Shown piece by piece: positions 27,305 to 36,003 of a stretch of DNA of 64,000 nt. The position numbers were made by a program, and so were the translations under genes. Origin of the DNA: Aquimarina aquimarini (GTDB lineage: Bacteria > Bacteroidota > Bacteroidia > Flavobacteriales > Flavobacteriaceae); NCBI RefSeq assembly GCF_900299535.1, contig NZ_OMKE01000009.1, forward strand, positions 62,001-126,000, given 5' to 3'. Within the stretch, counting starts at the first letter, position 1, and each line of letters begins with the position of its first letter. Under the pieces are notes generated by a model. It had not been told where the DNA came from and did not search any database. It worked only from the letters and a program-made list of their open reading frames with translations.

Positions 27305-27991
27305 ATGAAACATATCTTTTTTTTAATCGCAATACTAACACTATCATCGGTATTTGCTCAAAACAACAATTGCAGTAAATTTTATGCTAGTCAGGAAGGA
27401 AAAACATTGACGATACATCAATATGATAAACGAGAACACCTTGAAATCATTAGTCAATATAAGGTCACTAAAGTTGAGAATACTGGTGAGCAAAGCATCA
27501 TTACTATCACAATGGATTTGACAGATGGCAGAAATAACAAACATATTATCTCTTCATCATTTAAAGCACGTTGTTCTGACAATACTACTCGGTTGGATCC
27601 AGAATCTTTTATAGCACCAGGAATACTTGATCAATATAGTGATATGCAATATAGTATTACTGGTGATGATATCTCTATCCCCAACACTCTAAGCATTAAT
27701 CAGGAGCTACCAGATGCATCTGTACATATGTCTGTAAGTGCTGGAATCATGAATATAAACATGACTACCACTATGCTAAACAGAAAAGTAATTGCCAAAG
27801 AACAAATTACTACTCCTGCAGGAATCTTTGATTGTTTTGTGATTACATACACTAACCAATTAACGATGGGAATGACCAAAACACAACATTCTAAACAATG
27901 GATCGCAGAAGGTGTAGGGATGGTAAAAGAAGAAACACGCAAAGCAAATGGGAGACTGGTTACCAAAAGTGAACTAGTGGCCATCAATTAA
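27305..27991 (+). CDS. Secreted protein, DUF3108/TapB-like
   Basis: 228 aa with a signal peptide (1-18, ending VFAQ). The body is beta-rich with phrases seen in DUF3108-like proteins: KVIAKEQITTPAGIFDCFVI (about 158-177) and KQWIAEGVGMVKEETRKANG (about 198-217). These proteins are soluble beta-barrel-like envelope proteins without known activity. It follows the OmpA-like gene by 120 bases on the same strand. The family call is from recalled motifs. Confidence 0.7.
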   Translation: MKHIFFLIAILTLSSVFAQNNNCSKFYASQEGKTLTIHQYDKREHLEIISQYKVTKVENTGEQSIITITMDLTDGRNNKHIISSSFKARCSDNTTRLDPESFIAPGILDQYSDMQYSITGDDISIPNTLSINQELPDASVHMSVSAGIMNINMTTTMLNRKVIAKEQITTPAGIFDCFVITYTNQLTMGMTKTQHSKQWIAEGVGMVKEETRKANGRLVTKSELVAIN

Positions 27992-28061
27992 AAAATTCCT
28001 CTTTTTCTATGAGTGTAAAACTTTAAACAATTAAAACTTTAAATAATTAAAATTTCACATT

Positions 28062-28640
28062 ATGAAAACAAAAAGATTAAAACTACAGTACTTTTTTTTA
28101 GCAATTATTACATTACTAACATTTTCTTGCTCAGATGGAGAGGATGGTGCTGTTGGTCCAACTGGTCCACAAGGAGTTAATGGGCAAGATGGAACTAATG
28201 GGCAAAACGGAACTGATGGACAGGATGGTAATGCTAATGTCCAATCTTTCACCTATGATCTCGCTTCTGTATCAGATACTTTTCATGATCAGAATGTACC
28301 AGAAATATCTCAAGAAGTTATTGATAATGATGTGGTTTTAGGATATCTAAAACCAGCAGGAACAGATCGATTATACCCTATCCCCAATACTAATTTAACA
28401 CCATTAAATATAGATGTAAGAGTTTTTATAAACTTAGAGAGATATTCAATGGATTTCTATAATAGAAATGCCAACACTACTTTTTCTATTGCAGCAGGCG
28501 AACTCGACGAATTAAGAGTTGTAATCATAGAATCAACAAACAAAAGTAGTGGTCAAAATATTCTATCACAACTAAAATTACAAGGAGTTGATATCAATGA
28601 TTACTATCAAGTAATGAAGCATTATAACTTAACCTACTAA
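28062..28640 (+). CDS. Lipoprotein with short collagen-like repeat
   Basis: 192 aa. The lipobox LLTFSCSDG gives the lipidated Cys at about residue 24. Immediately after it is a Gly-X-Y region of about eight triplets (GPTGPQGVNGQDGTNGQ and similar), then a globular C-terminal part of about 140 residues (SFTYDLASVSDTFHDQNVPE onward). Collagen-like spacers after a lipobox occur in many Bacteroidota surface lipoproteins. Last gene before a strong terminator, so it probably ends the operon that starts near 25271. Confidence 0.8.
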   Translation: MKTKRLKLQYFFLAIITLLTFSCSDGEDGAVGPTGPQGVNGQDGTNGQNGTDGQDGNANVQSFTYDLASVSDTFHDQNVPEISQEVIDNDVVLGYLKPAGTDRLYPIPNTNLTPLNIDVRVFINLERYSMDFYNRNANTTFSIAAGELDELRVVIIESTNKSSGQNILSQLKLQGVDINDYYQVMKHYNLTY

Positions 28641-28669
28641 TATTTACCACCCTTTTATCCACATTAGAA

Positions 28670-28696
28670 GGCTGCCTGAAACGGCAGTCTTTTTTT
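28670..28696 (+). terminator. Intrinsic terminator after the collagen-like lipoprotein gene
   Basis: Stem GGCTGCC/GGCAGTC (one G-T pair), loop TGAAAC, then T7. The T tract contains the stop codon of the convergent LysE gene (28695-28697). Confidence 0.85.
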
Positions 28697-29318
28697 ATTC
28701 CGAAATAAGAATAAATACTCCAATCCCTAAAAAAACTATAACCTGAAGCCATTTTAATACAAGTCCAATTTTTGAGTTTTGTTTAAGACGTTCAGAAATA
28801 GCTCCTGCCAGAACTGCTATCAATCCAAAAACGATAAATGAAACTGTTATAAAAAGCAATCCTAATACATAAAACTGAGTTATACTACTAATGGTTTTAC
28901 TAAATAAAAAACCTGGGAAAAATGCGAGAAAAAATATAGATACTTTAGGGTTCAATACATTCATCACAAATCCTTGTTTAAATAATTGCCCTAGACTTTT
29001 TTTAGGTATACCATCATCTGTAAGATTTACTGCTGCTTTACTTCTCAACACTTTATACGCAAGAAAGAATAAATACAACGCTCCAAACAACTTAATAGCA
29101 AAAAAAAGCATATCACTTTGCTTGATAATAGCAGATACCCCAAAGGCAACCAGAGTAGTATGTATAATACATCCAGACATAAGGCCCGCTACAACAGCCA
29201 GCCCATATTTTTTGCCATGTACCACACTCTGCATCAATACAAATATATTATCAGGCCCAGGTGAGATAGCTAATGCCGATGTTGCCAAAACAAAAGTATA
29301 GAGGATTTCGTAATTCAT
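28695..29318 (-). CDS. LysE/RhtB-family amino-acid exporter
   Basis: 207 aa with six hydrophobic helices, the standard LysE layout. The N-terminus has the signature SPGPDNIFVLMQSVVHGKKYG (about 20-40) with the conserved PGP. The family exports lysine, homoserine, threonine or other amino acids by proton antiport at the inner membrane; the substrate is not predictable here. It lies 2 bases after pyrD on the same strand, so the two are cotranscribed. Confidence 0.9.
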   Translation of the reverse strand: MNYEILYTFVLATSALAISPGPDNIFVLMQSVVHGKKYGLAVVAGLMSGCIIHTTLVAFGVSAIIKQSDMLFFAIKLFGALYLFFLAYKVLRSKAAVNLTDDGIPKKSLGQLFKQGFVMNVLNPKVSIFFLAFFPGFLFSKTISSITQFYVLGLLFITVSFIVFGLIAVLAGAISERLKQNSKIGLVLKWLQVIVFLGIGVFILISE

Positions 29319-29320
29319 CT

Positions 29321-30352
29321 CTATTTACGAAGTAATGCTTTATTAATATTTTTTATCAACCTAGGTCCTTCATAAATAAAACCAGTATATATCTGTATCA
29401 AACTTGCTCCTGCTTCTATTTTTTCTAAAGCATCTTTTGCACTATGAATCCCTCCTACTCCTATAATAGGAAAAGCCTTATTACTCTTTTCTGACAAGTA
29501 TCGTATAACTTCTGTACTCTTATTTTTTATAGGCTGACCACTCAATCCACCATTTGCAATAGCTTTTATCCTTTCTTCAGAGGTTTTCAACCCATCTCTA
29601 GTCACAGAGGTATTACTAGCGATGACACCATCTAAGCTGGTTTCTGCCACCAGCTCTATAATTTCATCCAATTGATTAGGGTTTAAGTCTGGTGCGATTT
29701 TTAATACGATAGGCTTTTGTTCTTCAAATGAATTGTTTTGTTGTTGCACCGCCCGTATTAATTCAAGTAAATATTCTTTATCATTTAGCTTTGCATGACT
29801 CCCCACATTTGGACAACTTACATTAAGTACAAAATAATCTACATACGGGTGTAGTGCATCAAAACATGCTATATAATCTTTGGTATAATTTTCTGGAACT
29901 GTATCGGTATTCTTTCCTATATTTCCACCGATAATTAATTTATTTTTATTCTTTTTAAGTTGGTGTATTACTGCCTGTAATCCTTCATTATTAAACCCCA
30001 TCCTATTAATAATCCCTTGATCTTCTTTTAGTCTGAACAATCTTTTTTTAGGATTTCCTTCTTGTCCTTTGGGGGTTACTGTTCCTATTTCTATAAAACC
30101 AAACCCAAAATTAGCTAACTCATTATACAATACCGCATTTTTATCAAATCCAGCCGCTAGTCCTACTGGATTCTTAAATTTTAATCCAAAAACCTCTCGT
30201 TCCAATTCAGTATTTTTTACCTGATATATACCTCTAAAAAGTGATGGTACTAATGGGATTCTGGATAAAAATTTGATCATTCTAAAAGTGAAATGATGTA
30301 CTTTTTCTGGATCAAAAGAAAATAATATCGGTCGTAATAGAAGCTTATACAT
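29321..30352 (-). CDS. pyrD: Quinone-dependent dihydroorotate dehydrogenase (class 2)
   Basis: 343 aa. It oxidises dihydroorotate to orotate in pyrimidine synthesis and passes electrons to quinone at the inner membrane. The N-terminal helical extension (1-45) and [20 protein letters not shown] (about 82-101) are typical of class 2 enzymes. FMN-binding [11 protein letters not shown] (about 299-309) is present. Oddly, the active-site base position reads NVSCPN, with Cys180 where E. coli PyrD has Ser175; Cys is the rule in class 1. First gene of a pyrD-lysE operon. Confidence 0.95.
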   Translation of the reverse strand: MYKLLLRPILFSFDPEKVHHFTFRMIKFLSRIPLVPSLFRGIYQVKNTELEREVFGLKFKNPVGLAAGFDKNAVLYNELANFGFGFIEIGTVTPKGQEGNPKKRLFRLKEDQGIINRMGFNNEGLQAVIHQLKKNKNKLIIGGNIGKNTDTVPENYTKDYIACFDALHPYVDYFVLNVSCPNVGSHAKLNDKEYLLELIRAVQQQNNSFEEQKPIVLKIAPDLNPNQLDEIIELVAETSLDGVIASNTSVTRDGLKTSEERIKAIANGGLSGQPIKNKSTEVIRYLSEKSNKAFPIIGVGGIHSAKDALEKIEAGASLIQIYTGFIYEGPRLIKNINKALLRK

Positions 30353-30372
30353 TAACTATAGTTTTACTTGTG

Positions 30373-30380
30373 CAAAAATA
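30373..30380 (-). promoter_or_regulatory. Predicted -7 element of pyrD
   Basis: Minus-strand TATTTTTG, an exact TAnnTTTG match, 20 bases before the pyrD ATG, so the leader would be very short. Confidence 0.45.
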
Positions 30381-30406
30381 AGTCATACAAGGTTCTAATA
30401 AAAGTG

Positions 30407-30414
30407 TATTTTTG
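30407..30414 (+). promoter_or_regulatory. Predicted -7 element of pepT
   Basis: TATTTTTG on the plus strand, 30 bases before the chosen pepT ATG at 30445. Together with the minus-strand copy at 30373-30380 it makes a compact divergent promoter region. Confidence 0.5.
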
Positions 30415-30444
30415 AATTCTTCAGATACTAAAATATTATTTGTA

Positions 30445-31680
30445 ATGATTTCAAAACAACATATTATACAACGGTTCATCAGTTATGTAACTATTGATAC
30501 TGAAAGTGACCCTAACAGCAATACCACTCCCAGTACAGAAAAACAATGGGATCTAGCCAATAAATTGGTAGAAGAATTAAAAGCTATTGGCCTAGAAGAT
30601 GTCACTATTGATAAAAACGCATATATCATGGCTACATTACCTTCTAATGTAGCACATGAAGTACCTACTATTGGTTTTATTTCGCATTTTGATACGAGCC
30701 CAGATTTTACTGGAGCAAATGTAAACCCACAAGTTATAGAGAATTATGATGGGAAGGATATCATGCTTAATGCTTCAGAGAACATCGTTCTTTCTCCTGA
30801 TTATTTTGAAGACCTAAAACAATACAAAGGACAAACACTTATCACTACAGATGGTACTACCTTACTAGGAGCTGATGATAAGGCAGGAATTACAGAGATC
30901 ATTACTGCAATGGAGTATATGATACAGCACCCAGAGATTAAGCACGGAAAAATTAGAATTGGTTTCACCCCAGATGAAGAGATCGGTCGTGGGGCACATA
31001 AATTTGATGTAGCCACTTTTGGTGCTGATTGGGCATATACCATGGATGGTAGTCAGATCGGAGAACTTGAATACGAAAATTTTAATGCAGCAGGGGCTGT
31101 AGTTACCGTAAAAGGAAAAATTGTACATCCTGGGTATGCCAAAGGAAAAATGATAAACAGCATGTATATCGCTCAAGATTTCATTAATGGGTTACCTAGA
31201 TTAGAAACTCCAGAACATACAACTGGTAGAGAAGGTTTTTTTCATCTACATACTATAAAAGGTGATGTAGAAGAAACTCAACTACAGTATATCATAAGAG
31301 ATCATGACAAACAACTCTTTGAAGCTAGAAAAGAAACCATGAAAAAACTGGCCGACAAAATTAACGCAGAGCATGACAACGAAGTAATACAACTAGAAAT
31401 CAAAGATCAATACTACAACATGCGAGAAAAGGTTGAGCCAGTGATGCATATTGTTGATATTGCAGAAGAAGCTATGAAATCTCTAGACATCACTCCTGTA
31501 ATAAAACCTATTAGAGGAGGAACAGATGGCTCTCAATTAAGCTTCATGGGATTACCTTGTCCTAATATTTTTGCAGGAGGGCATAATTTTCATGGTAGAT
31601 ATGAGTATGTCCCTGTAGAAAGCATGATAAAGGCAGTAGAAGTAATTGTAAAAGTTGCTGAACTTACTGCAAAGAAGTAA
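30445..31680 (+). CDS. pepT: Peptidase T (tripeptide aminopeptidase)
   Basis: 411 aa from ATG at 30445; the longer TTG-initiated frame from 30412 starts inside the promoter and adds residues not seen in PepT. The M20 zinc peptidase removes N-terminal residues from tripeptides in the cytoplasm. Metal and catalytic motifs: [10 protein letters not shown] (first zinc His/Asp), LLGADDKAG (bridging Asp), [10 protein letters not shown] (Glu pair), TMDG and [10 protein letters not shown] (last His). Dimerisation domain in the middle (about 210-320). Single gene. Confidence 0.96.
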   Translation: MISKQHIIQRFISYVTIDTESDPNSNTTPSTEKQWDLANKLVEELKAIGLEDVTIDKNAYIMATLPSNVAHEVPTIGFISHFDTSPDFTGANVNPQVIENYDGKDIMLNASENIVLSPDYFEDLKQYKGQTLITTDGTTLLGADDKAGITEIITAMEYMIQHPEIKHGKIRIGFTPDEEIGRGAHKFDVATFGADWAYTMDGSQIGELEYENFNAAGAVVTVKGKIVHPGYAKGKMINSMYIAQDFINGLPRLETPEHTTGREGFFHLHTIKGDVEETQLQYIIRDHDKQLFEARKETMKKLADKINAEHDNEVIQLEIKDQYYNMREKVEPVMHIVDIAEEAMKSLDITPVIKPIRGGTDGSQLSFMGLPCPNIFAGGHNFHGRYEYVPVESMIKAVEVIVKVAELTAKK

Positions 31681-31807
31681 TACAATTTATCGAGTATTCA
31701 GTACTTTAAACGATTTTGTTCATTTTTATCATTTGATCCCACTATGCTGATTTTATGATAGTAGTAGATTTATGTTATAAACTATTTAATCACTTAAAAC
31801 ATAAATC

Positions 31808-32689
31808 ATGCAAATTACAGAAAAGATTACTGACACAACTATAGAAGTCACCTCGAAGGCAAGTGGTACTATTACCGATTCTCTTGGTGGCTTTTTTAAC
31901 TCTATTCAAGAAGGTGTTGGGCAGTACGGGTTAAAAATTGTTGGTGGTGTTGTTGCTTTAATTATAGGTCTTTGGATTATAAAATTAGTCATGAGAGCTA
32001 TCAAAAAAACGTTTGACAAGAGCAAAGTTGATCACACATTAAAACCATTTCTTGTTACACTAGTCAATTTCCTGTTAAAAGTACTTTTATTTATTTCTAT
32101 TGCTGGAATTGTGGGTATTCCAACCGCTACTTTTGCTGCTTTATTAGCCGCGGTAGGTCTCGCTATTGGTGGTGCTTTTAATGGTTCTCTAGGTCATATG
32201 GCTGCTGGAGTAATGCTATTAGTATTTCGCCCATTTAAGGTTGGTGACTTGATAGAAACTGGAGGTAAACTGGGATTTGTAAAAGAAATCTCTGTATTTG
32301 TTACCGTTCTAGAGACATTTCAAAACAAAACAGAAATCATTCCTAATGGAGCAATCACTGCTGGAACGATCACTAATCTTACTACAATTGGTAATTTGAG
32401 AGTGGATATGCCTTTTGGCATTCAATATGGTGCTGATATAGAAAAGGCTAAAAAAATTGTAATGGAGGTGATGACATCTGATAAAAATGTACTACAAAAA
32501 CCTGCGCCTCGTGTTGCTGTAAATAATCTAGGTGCAAACGGTATAGAGCTACTTGCATTACCTTATTCTACTTGTGATGACTATTGGGATGTATATTGGG
32601 ATACCAGACAAAAGATCGTAGAGGCTCTAGGTCAAGCTAATTACGATGCCCCATTACCTCAACGAATTGTCACTATGAAGAACTCATAA
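31808..32689 (+). CDS. Small-conductance mechanosensitive channel (MscS family)
   Basis: 293 aa, close to the classical MscS. An N-terminal amphipathic part leads to three membrane helices (about 45-150). The pore-lining helix has the expected Gly/Ala-rich pattern (FAALLAAVGLAIGGAFNGSLGHMAAG), followed by the beta domain (FKVGDLIETGG) and the C-terminal cytoplasmic cage. It opens under membrane tension to release solutes after osmotic downshock. Single gene that converges on yajC across a strong hairpin. Confidence 0.93.
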   Translation: MQITEKITDTTIEVTSKASGTITDSLGGFFNSIQEGVGQYGLKIVGGVVALIIGLWIIKLVMRAIKKTFDKSKVDHTLKPFLVTLVNFLLKVLLFISIAGIVGIPTATFAALLAAVGLAIGGAFNGSLGHMAAGVMLLVFRPFKVGDLIETGGKLGFVKEISVFVTVLETFQNKTEIIPNGAITAGTITNLTTIGNLRVDMPFGIQYGADIEKAKKIVMEVMTSDKNVLQKPAPRVAVNNLGANGIELLALPYSTCDDYWDVYWDTRQKIVEALGQANYDAPLPQRIVTMKNS

Positions 32690-32711
32690 TCAAACATTCT
32701 ATTAACAAAAA

Positions 32712-32746
32712 AAGCGCGATAAAATCATTTTAATTTTATCGCGCTT
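32712..32746 (-). terminator. Intrinsic terminator between mscS and yajC
   Basis: Fourteen-base perfect stem AAGCGCGATAAAAT/ATTTTATCGCGCTT with a 7-base loop. On the minus strand the T tract is seven long (serving the yajC operon); on the plus strand there is no good T run. Confidence 0.85.
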
Positions 32747-32767
32747 CTAAAATAAGTAGGCTAGTTA

Positions 32768-33058
32768 TTACTTCTTATCTACTGGTTGGTTTAATTTCTG
32801 ACTCATCTCCAATGAAATTGCAGATCTATCATACGTTAATTTACCAGCTCCTGTTTCAATAATAATAGCATTATTTTTTTCACTGAAATCAAAAATTTTT
32901 CCATGAAGACCACTTTTTGTTACTATACGATCTCCTTTTTTTAAGTCCTCAGCAAACTTTTTCTCCTTTTTTGCTTTTTGCATTTGTGGGCGTATCATAA
33001 AAAAATACATTACCACAAATATTAATATAAAAGGTAGAAACTGTTGAATTTGATCCAT
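32768..33058 (-). CDS. yajC: YajC, preprotein translocase accessory subunit
   Basis: 96 aa. One N-terminal membrane helix (about 7-22, FLPFILIFVVMYFFMIRPQM) with the conserved RPQ after it, then a small cytoplasmic domain with KGDRIVTKSGLHGKI (about 44-58). YajC associates with SecDF-YidC at the Sec translocon. The gene is 4 bases after DUF1573 and the last of the nusB-DUF1573-yajC set, an order common in Flavobacteria. Confidence 0.95.
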   Translation of the reverse strand: MDQIQQFLPFILIFVVMYFFMIRPQMQKAKKEKKFAEDLKKGDRIVTKSGLHGKIFDFSEKNNAIIIETGAGKLTYDRSAISLEMSQKLNQPVDKK

Positions 33059-33062
33059 AAAT

Positions 33063-33542
33063 TTATTTGCTTACTGGTGTTCCACTTACAGGTTTAGCTT
33101 TTGGAGTTACCGTAGCCTTAATTTTAATAATTTCTTTTCCTGCTTCTGTATTTGCAGTGATAGTCACCTGCTTAGTTTGTTGATTTGGCTTACCGCTAGA
33201 GTTAAACTTAACTAGCATTTCTCCTTTTGCTCCTGGAGCAACTGGATCTTTTGGCCATTGTGGAACAGTACAACCACAACTTCCTTTTGCACTTACAATT
33301 ACTAAAGGTGCTTTACCTGTGTTTGTAAATTCGAATTTGTGTTCTACTACATCCCCTTCATTAATTGTTCCAAAATCATGCTCAGTCTTTGCAAAACTCA
33401 TTACAGGAAAATCTGTGTTTTTTGCATCACGACCTTCTGCCATTTCTACATTTTCTTCTTTAACTTTTTTTGCCGCATCCTCTTTACAAGACACTAATGT
33501 CATAGCAAAAATTCCGGCCAAAATTAAGATTCCTTTTTTCAT
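33063..33542 (-). CDS. DUF1573 domain lipoprotein
   Basis: 159 aa. The lipoprotein signal AGIFAMTLVSCKEDA places Cys at about residue 19. The DUF1573 immunoglobulin-like domain spans about 50-150, with KTEHDFGTINEGDVVEHKFE, then APLVIVSAKGSCGCTVPQWP containing a conserved CGC. The function of the family is not known, although the CGC pair recurs. It lies 4 bases before yajC and 43 after nusB. Confidence 0.92.
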   Translation of the reverse strand: MKKGILILAGIFAMTLVSCKEDAAKKVKEENVEMAEGRDAKNTDFPVMSFAKTEHDFGTINEGDVVEHKFEFTNTGKAPLVIVSAKGSCGCTVPQWPKDPVAPGAKGEMLVKFNSSGKPNQQTKQVTITANTEAGKEIIKIKATVTPKAKPVSGTPVSK

Positions 33543-33585
33543 TACTTAGGTTTTTAATTATTTGAGGGTTAAAAATACTATTTTT

Positions 33586-34530
33586 TTACATAAGTCCACG
33601 ACCTACCTTATTTAGTTTGCCGTTTTCTTGGTACTCTTTAGAGATTTTATCCAAAATCCCATTGATAAAAATACTACTTTTAGGTGTACTATATTCCTTT
33701 GCAATTTCTAAATATTCGTTAATTGTTACTTTTACTGGTATTGACGGGAACTTCACAAACTCACAAATTGCCATTTTTATAATCGCTTTATCTAATTCTG
33801 CGATTCTATCCTGATCCCAATTAGGAGTCTTGCCATCAATCTCTTTAGCATACTCCTCTCCGTTTAATGCTGTCTTTCTAAAAATATCTCTAGCATATTT
33901 CTTATCTTCAATATCTTTATATAGCTTAGGTAATACCATAGATTCATCATAAGATGGCTTAATTTTTCTAAGCATTTTTATGATAGAAGTATTTACCAAT
34001 GGTAAATCATCGATCCATGTTAGTTTTTTATCTTCTATATATTCATAAAGTTTATCATTGGGCGCAACAATCTCCTTAAAAATATCGATTATAAAATCTT
34101 TATCTTCTTTAAAAGTGCTTTGCTTAGTATGCATATAATCTTTGTAGAGATCACTTTCTTTAATCTCTTTCCACAATATCGCTACATATTCATCGTCTAA
34201 CTGCCAACAGTTAATCTTTTTATTCTCGAGTTCTGTATTAAGTTGCTCATTTTTTTCTAGCAACATTAACAACTCATTATTAATAAATTTGGTATTAGGA
34301 TTTTTCTCTTCTGTGGTGGCTAGATATTTTTTTTGACTCTTGGTCAAAAAATCTGCCGCATGTTTTCTAATTTCTACCAGAAGTTGAAGGTTTATAAGAA
34401 ATAAATCATACATCTGATCAATACTGAAAAGAAGAAACTTTTCTTCTTTATCAAGATTACCACTTTGCGTCTGCTCCATAGAATAGAGGGACTGCATTAC
34501 TTTTACTCGGATATGTCTTCTGGTTAACAT
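33586..34530 (-). CDS. nusB: Transcription antitermination factor NusB
   Basis: 314 aa, more than twice the length of E. coli NusB (139 aa). The NusB fold proper is the C-terminal part (about 165-300: DDLPLVNTSIIKMLRKIKPS, then DIFRKTALNGEEYAKEIDGK, then VKVTINEYLEIAKEYSTPKSS). The N-terminal half (1-160) contains the typical start RRHIRVKVMQSLYSMEQ plus a long insertion, a form common in Bacteroidota. It supports rRNA antitermination with NusE. First gene of the nusB-DUF1573-yajC operon, with a promoter at 34593-34600. Confidence 0.93.
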   Translation of the reverse strand: MLTRRHIRVKVMQSLYSMEQTQSGNLDKEEKFLLFSIDQMYDLFLINLQLLVEIRKHAADFLTKSQKKYLATTEEKNPNTKFINNELLMLLEKNEQLNTELENKKINCWQLDDEYVAILWKEIKESDLYKDYMHTKQSTFKEDKDFIIDIFKEIVAPNDKLYEYIEDKKLTWIDDLPLVNTSIIKMLRKIKPSYDESMVLPKLYKDIEDKKYARDIFRKTALNGEEYAKEIDGKTPNWDQDRIAELDKAIIKMAICEFVKFPSIPVKVTINEYLEIAKEYSTPKSSIFINGILDKISKEYQENGKLNKVGRGLM

Positions 34531-34561
34531 AGAAAAATTACAAAGAACTTAATATTAAAAA

Positions 34562-34591
34562 AGGGTAAAAGTGTCTTATCACTTTTACCCT
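34562..34591 (-). terminator. Intrinsic terminator after leucine dehydrogenase
   Basis: Twelve-base perfect stem AGGGTAAAAGTG/CACTTTTACCCT, loop of 6, followed on the minus strand by a T run. It lies between the dehydrogenase stop (34766) and nusB start (34530). Confidence 0.8.
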
Positions 34592-34592
34592 G

Positions 34593-34600
34593 CAAAAATA
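34593..34600 (-). promoter_or_regulatory. Predicted -7 element of nusB, just before the terminator hairpin
   Basis: Minus-strand TATTTTTG (TAnnTTTG). The expected start of transcription falls a few bases into the first arm of the hairpin at 34562-34591, so its own transcript could not form the full stem. Confidence 0.45.
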
Positions 34601-34765
34601 CTATTATTTTTAATCTACCAACTCAAAATTCCTTTTTTTATAGATAGATTTTATTAAATATTTTTAGTACTGTTTTTAGTTTCATAATAATGTTAAGAAA
34701 ACACTATTGATTTTTATCAAACAGCACTTTTCATCATTTTATAAAGTAACATTACGCTACACGAA

Positions 34766-35863
34766 TTATTTTTCTTTTTTACGAGCAACAATTCTATCCT
34801 CTGCTATACTAATTGCAGCTTCGTTGGTAGTAATATTCATTGCTTTTGCCTTATTCAAAATATCAAGAGTAGTATCATAAATATTTTCAGTTTTAGACAT
34901 AATTTGATCTCTACCGTATCCAGCTATTTCTGCATATACATTAATAATTCCTCCTGCATTGATTAAGAAATCAGGAGCGTATACAATATCTTTCTTTTGC
35001 AATAATGAACCATGAATGTTCTCATTTGCCAATTGATTATTTGCTGCTCCAGCAATGATCTTAACTTTTAATTTATCTATAGTTTCATTATTTACTGTAG
35101 CACCAAGAGCACAAGGAGCATAAATATCTGCTGTCTCTTCATACAGATCATTTCCTTTATAGATTTCTACCCCATACTTAGTACTAATTGCAGAAAGTCT
35201 CTCTTCATTAATATCACTTATTACTACATTAGCTCCTTCTTCTGAAGCTAAACGTACTAGCTCTTCCCCTACATGTCCAATCCCTTGAACCAAGATTCGT
35301 TTTCCTTCTAAAGCATCACTACCGTATGTAAATTTGGTAGCAGCTTTCATTCCCATATATACACCATATGCAGTAACAGGAGAAGGGTTTCCTGCTCCTC
35401 CATTGGCTTCAGAAATACCAGTTACATAAGGAGTAACCTTTCGCACGGTATCCATATCAGAAGTCTCCATACCTACATCTTCTGCTGTATAGTACTTACC
35501 TCCTAAGGTATGAACAAACTTACCAAAACGTGTCATCAGTTCTGGTGTCTTTAATTTCTTTGGGTCTCCTATGATAACTGCTTTTCCTCCTCCAAGGTTT
35601 AATCCTGTAATTGCAGCTTTATAAGTCATTCCTCTTGATAACCTCAATACATCATTAAGTGCATCCCACTCGGTAGCATAGTCATACATTCTTGTCCCTC
35701 CTAATGCAGGTCCTAAAATTGTGTTATGTACACCAATTATTGCCTTCAATCCTGTATCTTTGTCCTGACAAAATACAACTTGCTCATGATCATCAAAAGA
35801 GAGTTGACCAAATACTGGAGCTTCTTTTTTAAGTTGATTTGCAGTAAACACTTCGGTTATCAT
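34766..35863 (-). CDS. Leucine dehydrogenase family (Glu/Leu/Phe/Val dehydrogenase)
   Basis: 365 aa, the leucine/valine dehydrogenase length. It reversibly deaminates branched-chain amino acids with NAD+. The N-terminal substrate domain has the catalytic Lys motif NLGGGKAVI (about 109-117) and the entry motif LGPALGGTRMY (about 50-60). The Rossmann domain has the nucleotide loop VQGIGHVGEELV (about 192-203). Which branched-chain acid is preferred is not determined. Single gene, divergent from the ABC exporter. Confidence 0.93.
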   Translation of the reverse strand: MITEVFTANQLKKEAPVFGQLSFDDHEQVVFCQDKDTGLKAIIGVHNTILGPALGGTRMYDYATEWDALNDVLRLSRGMTYKAAITGLNLGGGKAVIIGDPKKLKTPELMTRFGKFVHTLGGKYYTAEDVGMETSDMDTVRKVTPYVTGISEANGGAGNPSPVTAYGVYMGMKAATKFTYGSDALEGKRILVQGIGHVGEELVRLASEEGANVVISDINEERLSAISTKYGVEIYKGNDLYEETADIYAPCALGATVNNETIDKLKVKIIAGAANNQLANENIHGSLLQKKDIVYAPDFLINAGGIINVYAEIAGYGRDQIMSKTENIYDTTLDILNKAKAMNITTNEAAISIAEDRIVARKKEK

Positions 35864-36003
35864 GTTGTGATTTTTTTAAACGTTACAATTATATTATACT
35901 CAAAATAAGGATGCTAAAATAGTGTATTTTTACTAATATAAAATCAAAAGCTGTTAAATTTTACGAATTCACTAATAGATTCGTTTATAAATATTAATCT
36001 TTT

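Noticed and set aside
28055..28252. Minus-strand frame rich in Pro, Ser and Cys
   Set aside because: It is the complement of the Gly-X-Y repeat of the collagen-like lipoprotein, not a gene.
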